Shown one piece after another: positions 30,117 to 36,053 of a stretch of DNA of 36,053 bases. A program made the translations under genes and the position numbers. The notes beneath the pieces are model-generated. The model did no database searches, had not been told where the DNA came from, and saw only the letters and a list, made by a program, of their open reading frames with translations. Source of the stretch: Methylobacterium sp. E-066 (GTDB taxonomy: Bacteria; Pseudomonadota; Alphaproteobacteria; Rhizobiales; Beijerinckiaceae); the NCBI RefSeq assembly GCF_022829635.1, contig NZ_JAKSYO010000144.1, forward strand, positions 1-36,053, read 5' to 3'. Position 1 is the first letter of the stretch; each line of letters opens with the position of its first letter.

Positions 30117-31193
30117 TCAGCCGTTGTCGCCGCGGATCGCCGCGATCACCGCCTCCGTGACCGCGCGGGTCGTGGCCGTTCCGCCGAGATCGGGCGTGTG
30201 CAGGGCGGGATCGGCGGTGACGCGCTCGACCGCGCGCATCAGCCGGTCGGCGGCGGGTTGTTCGCCGAGATGCTCCAGCATCTGGCAGGCGGTCCAGAAC
30301 GTGCCGACCGGGTTGGCGATGCCCTTGCCGGTGATGTCGAAGGCCGAGCCGTGGATCGGCTCGAACATAGAGGGAAACCGGCGCTCCGGATTGATGTTGG
30401 CGGTGGGCGCGATGCCCAGCGACCCGGCCAGCGCCGCCGCGAGGTCCGACAGGATGTCGGCGTGCAGGTTGGTCGCCACGATCGTGTCGAGGGTTTCGGG
30501 CTTGCCCACCATCCGCATGGTCATGGCGTCGACCAGCATCTTGTCCCAGGTCACGTCGGGGAAGTCTTGTGCGACGTCCGCCGCGATCTCGTCCCACATC
30601 ACCATGGCGTGGCGCTGGGCGTTCGACTTGGTCACCACGGTGAGCCGCTTGCGCGGGCGCGACCGGGCCAGCGCGAACGCGTAGCGGATGATGCGCTCGA
30701 CGCCCGAGCGGGTCATCATCGAGACGTCGGTGGCGACCTCGTTGGCATGGCCCTGGTGCACCCGGCCGCCGACGCCGGCATACTCGCCCTCGGAATTCTC
30801 GCGCACGATCACCCAGTCGAGCTCGGGCCCGGTGACGTGGCGCAGGGGACTGGTGATGCCGGGCAGGATCCGGGTCGGCCGGACATTGGCGTATTGGTCG
30901 AAGGGCTGGCAGATCGCGAGCCGCAGGCCCCAGAGGGTGATGTGGTCGGGCACGTCCGGGGCGCCGACAGCCCCGAAGAAGATCGCGTCGTGATCCTTGA
31001 TCCGCGCCAGCCCGTCCGCAGGCATCATCACGCCGTGGGCCTTGTAGTAGTCCGAGCCCCAGTCGAAATGGTCGAAGGCGAAGCGGAAGCTTCCGTCGCG
31101 CTCGGCGAGGGCGTCGAGCACTTCGATGCCGGCGGTGATGACCTCCTGGCCGATCCCGTCCCCCGGGATGGCGGCGATGCGGTACTGCTTCAT
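30117..31193 (-). CDS. Tartrate/malate/isopropylmalate dehydrogenase-family protein
   Basis: This encodes 358 residues from ATG 31193 with GGAGG 8 bases upstream. It belongs to the NAD-dependent beta-decarboxylating dehydrogenases: IAAIPGDGIGQEV, VRENSEGEYAGVGGRVHQG, TKSNAQRHAMVMWDEIA, the metal aspartates in ATNLHADILSDLAAALAGSLG, and FEPIHGSAFDITGKGIANPVG. LeuB and isocitrate dehydrogenase are less likely; WGLRLAICQPFDQYANVRP and RENSEGEY point to the tartrate/D-malate dehydrogenase group. The TKSNAQRH form differs from the TKSNGISITMPYWDE of the paralogue at 33668, so the substrates may differ. Confidence 0.85.
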   Translation of the reverse strand: MKQYRIAAIPGDGIGQEVITAGIEVLDALAERDGSFRFAFDHFDWGSDYYKAHGVMMPADGLARIKDHDAIFFGAVGAPDVPDHITLWGLRLAICQPFDQYANVRPTRILPGITSPLRHVTGPELDWVIVRENSEGEYAGVGGRVHQGHANEVATDVSMMTRSGVERIIRYAFALARSRPRKRLTVVTKSNAQRHAMVMWDEIAADVAQDFPDVTWDKMLVDAMTMRMVGKPETLDTIVATNLHADILSDLAAALAGSLGIAPTANINPERRFPSMFEPIHGSAFDITGKGIANPVGTFWTACQMLEHLGEQPAADRLMRAVERVTADPALHTPDLGGTATTRAVTEAVIAAIRGDNG

Positions 31194-31330
31194 GGCGTAT
31201 CCTCCGTTTCTTGGGCCTCACGCCCGTCGAGGGGCGCCAGCGTCCCGGCAGGATGGCACAGGGCCAGGTCTATGCCGACATCGATCCGTGACCTGCGGTT
31301 CCGCGGCAGGGGACCGCGCGCCGCACAAGA

Positions 31331-31372
31331 GATCCAAAAACGCAAAAGGGGTCGGCAATCCGCCAACCCCTT
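31331..31372 (-). terminator. Intrinsic terminator of tRNA-His
   Basis: Read on the minus strand, AAGGGGT (31366-31372) pairs with ACCCCTT (31346-31352), extended by GGC/GCC inside, and is followed by TTGCGTTTTT. It lies 21 bases downstream of the tRNA-His gene. Confidence 0.75.
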
Positions 31373-31392
31373 GCGCAGTCGTCCTGAATGGA

Positions 31393-31469
31393 TGGTACCA
31401 CCGCCCCGGCTCGAACGGGGGACCCCCAGATCCACAATCTGGTGCTCTAACCAACTGAGCTACGGCGGC
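31393..31469 (-). tRNA. tRNA-His (GUG), alphaproteobacterial type
   Basis: Read on the minus strand, the gene starts GCCGCCGTAGCTCAGTTGG; the anticodon stem CCAGA/TCTGG encloses TTGTGGA (anticodon GTG), and the T-arm is CCCCGTTCGAGCCGGGG. The 3' acceptor strand is CGGTGGT, then A and encoded CCA. Position 1 is G facing U72, and the discriminator is A73. The usual bacterial G-1:C73 pair is therefore absent, which is the known alphaproteobacterial variant recognised by a matching histidyl-tRNA synthetase. Confidence 0.96.
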
Positions 31470-31622
31470 ACTGGCGGGCGGTGTATCGTGGGCCGCGGCA
31501 GTTTTCAAGGCGATCCGTGCAGCTTGATGGCGCGTCGGTGGACGCAGGCCGGATTCGCTCCATAAGGAGTGGCCGAAACCACGCGGCGCCGGCCGGGGCG
31601 GATCGGGGGTGAGGGGCGGAAT

Positions 31623-33566
31623 GTGAGCGCGCGACAGCCGGCGCCAGCCGCGACCGGGACCTCGGATTCGGTCCAGGCTTCCGAGACGGCGGCGGAGAAC
31701 AGGCCGGCCCGGAAATCCGCCCGGCCAGGCCCTCGCCCCCGCGGGCGCTGGACCCGCTCCCGGATCCTCCTGGCGCCCGGGCGGCTGCGCAGCCTCGTCC
31801 GGCGCAGCGAGGGCGGCCTCGTCCTGCTGGCGACTGTGGTGGGCTGCATCAGCGGGCTGGCGGTCTCGGCCATGACCTGGGTGACGCAGGCCTTGCGCGA
31901 GGCGCTCTACCACCTCCCGGCGGGGACGCGGCTCAGCGCCACCGACGCCGTGGCGCCGCCGCTCCTGCTGATCGGCCCCTGTTTGGGCGGGGTGCTCCTC
32001 GGGCTGCTGATCGTCGCGGCGAATTATATCCGCGGCCCGCGCAAGCGACCGGCCATCGACCCGATCGAGGCCAACGCCCTGCATGGCGGCCGGATGTCCC
32101 TGCGGGACAGCCTCTACCTCGCCCTCCAGAACGTGATCTCGAACGGCTCCGGCGCCTCGGTGGGGTTGGAAGCCGGCTACACGCAGCTCGCCTCCGGCCT
32201 CGCCTCGCGGCTGGGCATCGCCTTCGAGGTGCGCCGGGGCGACCTGCGGACCCTGGTCGGCTGCGGGGCGGCCGGCGCCATCGCGGCGGGGTTCGGAGCA
32301 CCGCTGGCCGGGGCGTTCTACGCCTTCGAGCTGATCATCGGCACCTACACGATCGCCACCCTGGCGCCGGTGGTCATCGCGGCTTTGTGCGGCAACCTGG
32401 TCTCCCGAGCGCTGATCCACACGCAGCCGCTGGTCGATCTCGGCGACATGCAGGCGGTCACGACCTCGCACATCACCAGCCTGGAGATCCTGCCGAGCCT
32501 CGCCCTTGGGTTGATCTGCGCGCTGCTCGGCATCCTGATCATGCGCGGCGTCACCCTGGTCGAGCGGCTGGTCCAGGCCTCCGGCCTGCCGCGGGCGGCC
32601 GGGCCCGCCTTCGGGGGGCTGTGCGTCGGCGCGCTGGCGCTCATCGCGACGCCGCAGGTGCTCTCGGGCGGCCACGGTGCCCTGCACATGCACTTCGCCG
32701 CCGAGGGGCAGGGCCACGGGGCCGCGGTCCTGGCCGGGCTGTTCGCCGCCAAGGCGACGGCCACGGCGATCTCGATCGGCTCCGGGTTCCGCGGCGGCTT
32801 GTTCTTCGCCTCGCTGTTCCTCGGGGCGATCGCCGGCAAGCTGTTCGCCGCCCTGGCCCCGGATATTTTGCCGGCGATGGCGGGCTTCGGCCTCACGCCG
32901 CTGGCCTATGCGGTGATCGGCATGAGTGCGCTCGCCGTGGCGATCATCGGCGGCCCGCTGACCATGACGTTCCTGGCGCTGGAGATCACCGGCAGCCTGC
33001 CGATCACCGGACTCGTGCTGGCGGCGGTGATCGCGTCCTCGCTGACCGTGCGAAAAATCTTCGGCTATTCCTTCGCCACCTGGCGCTTCCACCTGCGCGG
33101 CGAGAGCATCCGCAGCCCGCACGATGTCGGCTGGATCCGCTCGCTCACCGTGGGCCGGCTGATGCGCCGGGACGTCCCCACCGCGGCTTTGGACACGCCG
33201 TTGCCGACCTTCCTGCGCGCCCATCCGCTGGGTTCGCCCTCCCGGGTGATCGCCGTGGATGGCCAGGGCCGCTATGCCGGGATCGTGAACGTCCCCGAGG
33301 CGCATGCCGCCGCCCAGGACGCTGCTGACGGCGCGACGCCGGTGCTGGCCGACCTCCTGCACCACACCGACCTGTTCCTGACGCCCGAGATGAACGCCAA
33401 GGACGCGGCCGCCACCTTCGACCGCAGCGAGAGCGAGGCGCTCGCGGTGGTCCAGAGCGCCGCGAGCCGCCAGGTCCTGGGCCTGCTCACCGAGAGCCAC
33501 ACGCTCAAGCGCTACAGCGAGGAGCTGGATCGGCAGCGCCGGGCCATGGCAGGCGAATCGACCTGA
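31623..33566 (+). CDS. ClC-type chloride channel/antiporter with CBS region
   Basis: This encodes 647 residues from GTG 31623 (GAGGGGCGGA upstream); GTG 31569 would add 18 residues. A disordered N-terminus is followed by about ten or more membrane helices. ClC signatures are recognisable but changed: SNGSGASVGLEAGYTQ where GxxGSxGREGP is usual (the gating glutamate is kept, Arg and Pro are not), and RGGLFFASLFLGAIAG where GGIFAPxLxxG is usual. The C-terminal region (from VGRLMRRDVPTAALDTPLPTF) is a CBS pair. It probably moves chloride or another anion across the inner membrane; selectivity is not clear. Confidence 0.85.
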   Translation: MSARQPAPAATGTSDSVQASETAAENRPARKSARPGPRPRGRWTRSRILLAPGRLRSLVRRSEGGLVLLATVVGCISGLAVSAMTWVTQALREALYHLPAGTRLSATDAVAPPLLLIGPCLGGVLLGLLIVAANYIRGPRKRPAIDPIEANALHGGRMSLRDSLYLALQNVISNGSGASVGLEAGYTQLASGLASRLGIAFEVRRGDLRTLVGCGAAGAIAAGFGAPLAGAFYAFELIIGTYTIATLAPVVIAALCGNLVSRALIHTQPLVDLGDMQAVTTSHITSLEILPSLALGLICALLGILIMRGVTLVERLVQASGLPRAAGPAFGGLCVGALALIATPQVLSGGHGALHMHFAAEGQGHGAAVLAGLFAAKATATAISIGSGFRGGLFFASLFLGAIAGKLFAALAPDILPAMAGFGLTPLAYAVIGMSALAVAIIGGPLTMTFLALEITGSLPITGLVLAAVIASSLTVRKIFGYSFATWRFHLRGESIRSPHDVGWIRSLTVGRLMRRDVPTAALDTPLPTFLRAHPLGSPSRVIAVDGQGRYAGIVNVPEAHAAAQDAADGATPVLADLLHHTDLFLTPEMNAKDAAATFDRSESEALAVVQSAASRQVLGLLTESHTLKRYSEELDRQRRAMAGEST

Positions 33567-33667
33567 TTGTTAGTCGGGGGTGTTGACCGGGTGGGCGCGT
33601 GCAACACCCTGGCACCGGACAATCCAGGGCCGGCAGGCGGCCCGTGACGCGACACCCGTGAGGATCC

Positions 33668-34759
33668 ATGGCCGGTCAAGACAGCAGCCCGCAGCGCCGC
33701 TACCGCATCGCGGTGATTCCGGGCGACGGCATCGGCAAGGAGGTGGTGCCCGAGGGCGTGCGCGTGCTCGAGCAGGCGGCCAAGCGGCACGGCTTCGCGC
33801 TCCAGCTCGACTGGTTCGATTTCGCGAGCTGCGACTATTACGAGCAGCACGGCCGGATGATGCCGGAGGATTGGAAGCCGCAGATCGAGACACACGACGC
33901 GATCTATTTCGGCGCCGTCGGCATGCCGGAGCGCGTGCCCGACCACATCTCCCTGTGGGGCTCGCTGATCCTGTTCCGGCGCGAATTCGACCAATACGCC
34001 AACCTGCGCCCGGTGCGCCTGATGCCCGGGGTGAAGTGCCCGCTCGCCGACCGCAAGCCCGGCGACATCGACTTCTGGGTGGTCCGGGAGAACACCGAGG
34101 GCGAGTACTCGAATGCCGGCGGCCGGATGTTCACCGGCACCGACCGCGAATTCGCCCTGCAGGAGACGATCATGACCCGCCACGGGGTCGACCGGATCCT
34201 GAAATTCGCCTTCGCGTTGGCCCAGACCCGGCCGAAGAAGCACCTGACCTCGGCCACCAAGTCAAACGGCATCTCGATCACCATGCCGTACTGGGACGAG
34301 CGCGTGAAGGCGGTGGCCGAGGGCTACCCGGACGTGCGGTGGGACCAGTACCACATCGACATCCTGACCGCGCATTTCGTGCTGAACCCGGACCGGTTCG
34401 ACGTGGTCGTGGCCTCGAACCTGTTCGGCGACATCCTGTCGGATCTGGGCCCCGCCTGCACGGGCACGATCGGCATCGCGCCGTCCGGCAACATCAACCC
34501 GGAGCGGGTGCACCCGTCCGTGTTCGAGCCGGTCCACGGCTCCGCCCCCGACATCGCCGGCCAGGGCATCGCCAACCCGATCGGCCAGATCTGGTCCGGC
34601 GCAATGATGCTGGAGCATCTCGGCGAGCACGAGGCCGCCCGGGAGATCGTCAGCGGGATCGAGCGGGTGCTGTCCGAGCGGACGCTGCGCACGCGCGACC
34701 TCGGCGGCAATGCCGACACGCAGGCGTGCGGGAAGGCGGTGGCGGAGGCTCTGGGGTAG
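33668..34759 (+). CDS. Tartrate dehydrogenase/decarboxylase or D-malate dehydrogenase
   Basis: This encodes 363 residues from ATG 33668 with GAGGA close upstream. It is a beta-decarboxylating dehydrogenase: IAVIPGDGIGKEV, ENTEGEYSNAGGRMFTG, TKSNGISITMPYWDERV, ASNLFGDILSDLGPACTGTIGIAPSGNINP and FEPVHGSAPDIAGQGIANPIG. TKSNGISITMPYWDERV is characteristic of the TtuC/DmlA group, which oxidises tartrate or D-malate with NAD and can decarboxylate. A paralogue on the opposite strand lies 2.5 kb away, beyond the ClC gene and tRNA-His. Which substrate is used cannot be read from sequence. Confidence 0.88.
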   Translation: MAGQDSSPQRRYRIAVIPGDGIGKEVVPEGVRVLEQAAKRHGFALQLDWFDFASCDYYEQHGRMMPEDWKPQIETHDAIYFGAVGMPERVPDHISLWGSLILFRREFDQYANLRPVRLMPGVKCPLADRKPGDIDFWVVRENTEGEYSNAGGRMFTGTDREFALQETIMTRHGVDRILKFAFALAQTRPKKHLTSATKSNGISITMPYWDERVKAVAEGYPDVRWDQYHIDILTAHFVLNPDRFDVVVASNLFGDILSDLGPACTGTIGIAPSGNINPERVHPSVFEPVHGSAPDIAGQGIANPIGQIWSGAMMLEHLGEHEAAREIVSGIERVLSERTLRTRDLGGNADTQACGKAVAEALG

Positions 34760-34790
34760 GGGCGGTCGGTCCCGCCGCCTCCCACCAACC

Positions 34791-34907
34791 CCCCTCATCC
34801 TGAGGTGCCCGCGCCAGCGGGCCTCGAAGGAGCCCTCCAGGGATCGCGAGACCGCTGGAGGGCTCCTTCGAGGGCTACGCTGCGCTCCGCCGCCTCAGGA
34901 TGAGGGG
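34791..34907. repeat. Nested inverted repeat between convergent genes
   Basis: The outer arms CCCCTCATCCTGAGG (34791-34805) and CCTCAGGATGAGGGG (34893-34907) are perfectly complementary over 15 bases. The inner arms CTCGAAGGAGCCCTCCAG (34823-34840) and 34855-34872 are perfectly complementary over 18 bases. The whole 117-bp unit can fold into one long hairpin on either strand, between the convergent dehydrogenase and dxs. It may act as a bidirectional terminator. Its form suggests a mobile MITE-like repeat. Confidence 0.8.
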
Positions 34908-34939
34908 ATTGGGTTGGACGATCGTCGCGTTCAAAACAA

Positions 34940-36053
34940 TCAGCGCGGACGGCGGCGGACGCTCACCACGTTGCTCGCCTGCTCGACCTGGCCGGAGGAA
35001 GCCGGCAATGTCGCCAGCGCGGTCTTGACGATGGTTGCGGCGTCCAGCCCGGCCTCGGCGTACATCTTCTCCGGGCTGTCGTGGTCCTGGTACAGGTCCG
35101 GCAGCGTCAGCGTCCGCACCCGCACCCGGCCCGCATCCAACGCGCCCTGCTCCGACAGCAGGTGCAGCACCATCGCCCCGAACCCGCCGCGCGAGCCCTC
35201 CTCGATGGTGATCAGCACCTCGTGGCTCTGCGCCAGCTCCAGGATCAGCGCCTCGTCCAACGGCTTGGCGAAGCGCGCATCCGCCACGCTCACCGCGACG
35301 CCCTGGTCCGCCAGCGCATCCGCCGCCTTCAGCGCCTCGGACAGCCGCGTGCCGAGCGACAGGATCGCCACCCGCGCCTCCGGGTCCCGGCGGACCATCC
35401 GGCCCTTGCCGATCGGAAGCACGTCGCCCCGCTCCGGCAGCTCGACGCCGACGCCCTCGCCGCGCGGGTAGCGCAGGGCGATCGGGCCGCTGTCATGGGC
35501 GTGCGCGGTCGCCACCATGTGCACCAGCTCGGCCTCGTCGGAGGCCGCCATCACGGTCATGTTCGGCAAGCAGCACAGATACGCCAGGTCGAACGCGCCG
35601 GCATGGGTGGCGCCATCCGCGCCGACCAGGCCGGCCCGGTCCAGGCAGAACCGCACGGGCAGGTTCTGCAACGCCACGTCGTGCACGACCTGATCGTAGG
35701 CCCGCTGCAGGAAGGTCGAGTAGATCGCCACGAACGGCCGGTAGCCCTCGGTGGCCAGGCCGCCGGCGAACGTCACCGCGTGCTGCTCGGCGATGCCGAC
35801 ATCGAAGGTCTTGTCGGGGTGGGCTTTCCCAAAGAGATCGATGCCGGTGCCGCCGGGCATCGCCGCGGTGATCGCCACGACCTTGTCGTCGGCGTCGGCC
35901 GCCTTGATCAGGCTCTCGCCGAACACCCGGGTATAGGCCGGGGCGTTGGGCTTGGCCTTGGCCTGGACGCCCGAGACCACGTCGAACTTGACCACGCCGT
36001 GATAGCGGTCGGCCGAGGCCTCGGCCGGGGCGTAGCCCTTGCCCTTCTGGGTG
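34940..36053 (-). CDS. dxs: 1-deoxy-D-xylulose-5-phosphate synthase, 3' part
   Basis: The frame is open to the right edge of the window, so only about 371 C-terminal residues are present (full length is about 640). Family marks: [20 protein letters not shown] at the edge, [101 protein letters not shown] and YPRG. It uses thiamine diphosphate to join pyruvate and glyceraldehyde 3-phosphate, the first step of the MEP isoprenoid pathway. The N-terminal cofactor domain is outside the window. Confidence 0.96.
   Translation of the reverse strand, partial: TQKGKGYAPAEASADRYHGVVKFDVVSGVQAKAKPNAPAYTRVFGESLIKAADADDKVVAITAAMPGGTGIDLFGKAHPDKTFDVGIAEQHAVTFAGGLATEGYRPFVAIYSTFLQRAYDQVVHDVALQNLPVRFCLDRAGLVGADGATHAGAFDLAYLCCLPNMTVMAASDEAELVHMVATAHAHDSGPIALRYPRGEGVGVELPERGDVLPIGKGRMVRRDPEARVAILSLGTRLSEALKAADALADQGVAVSVADARFAKPLDEALILELAQSHEVLITIEEGSRGGFGAMVLHLLSEQGALDAGRVRVRTLTLPDLYQDHDSPEKMYAEAGLDAATIVKTALATLPASSGQVEQASNVVSVRRRPR

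Noticed and set aside
31218..33500. 760-codon minus-strand open frame opposite the ClC gene
   Set aside because: It crosses tRNA-His and is a Gln/Arg/Gly-rich shadow of the ClC gene.

Overview
The window is a 36 kb piece of a high-GC alphaproteobacterial chromosome, most likely from Methylobacterium/Methylorubrum or a close relative in the Hyphomicrobiales. The basis is a combination of marks seen in the sequence: the alphaproteobacterial phosphorelay proteins ChpT and CpdR, a NepR-EcfG general stress pair, a DUF1134 (EipA-type) envelope protein, a GCG_CRPN-type glycine-rich secreted protein, a tRNA-His with the alphaproteobacterial G1:U72/A73 acceptor end, and several families of intergenic palindromic repeats. 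The genus is an inference from this mix and was not tested by a search.

Layout. Positions 1-690 hold an intergenic repeat and a candidate small RNA: three stem-loops, the middle one exposing CCTCCTCCC, ending in a clear intrinsic terminator. Positions 690-4600 are a run of small, mostly exported or membrane proteins of unknown function, including a short Pmp3/YqaE protein, a DUF3606 protein and the GCG_CRPN protein. Positions 4978-9640 are all on the minus strand: tRNA-Ser(GCU), a WaaE-like glycosyltransferase overlapping lysA, an LptM-like lipoprotein, two exported or membrane proteins and the EipA-type protein. Positions 9671-10380 are a repeat island that runs into the start of a YHS-like protein. 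This gene converges on a CysQ-type phosphatase. A diheme cytochrome c peroxidase, a chemoreceptor and glnE follow.

Positions 18223-24808 form a signalling block: chpT, then cheA-cheW-cheY-cheB-cheR closed by a hairpin. CheA is a hybrid with two CheW-like domains and a C-terminal receiver. An asparaginase-family and an isochorismatase-family gene come next and may act together on amide nitrogen compounds. The general stress response sigma factor EcfG and its anti-sigma factor NepR lie opposite them, without an adjacent phyR. After tRNA-Thr(UGU) come two small membrane proteins, cpdR, hpt and a tartrate/malate dehydrogenase-family gene. tRNA-His, a ClC-type channel or antiporter with altered signature motifs, a second tartrate/malate dehydrogenase paralogue, a nested inverted repeat and the truncated 3' part of dxs end the window.

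Most of the window is ordinary core chromosome. The items I would look at first are the candidate anti-Shine-Dalgarno small RNA, the repeat island that seems to have taken over the 5' end of a YHS gene, the asparaginase lacking its canonical aspartate, the leader with competing inverted repeats before the cytochrome peroxidase, and the non-canonical ClC motifs. I saw no CRISPR array, phage, insertion sequence transposase or classical defence system.
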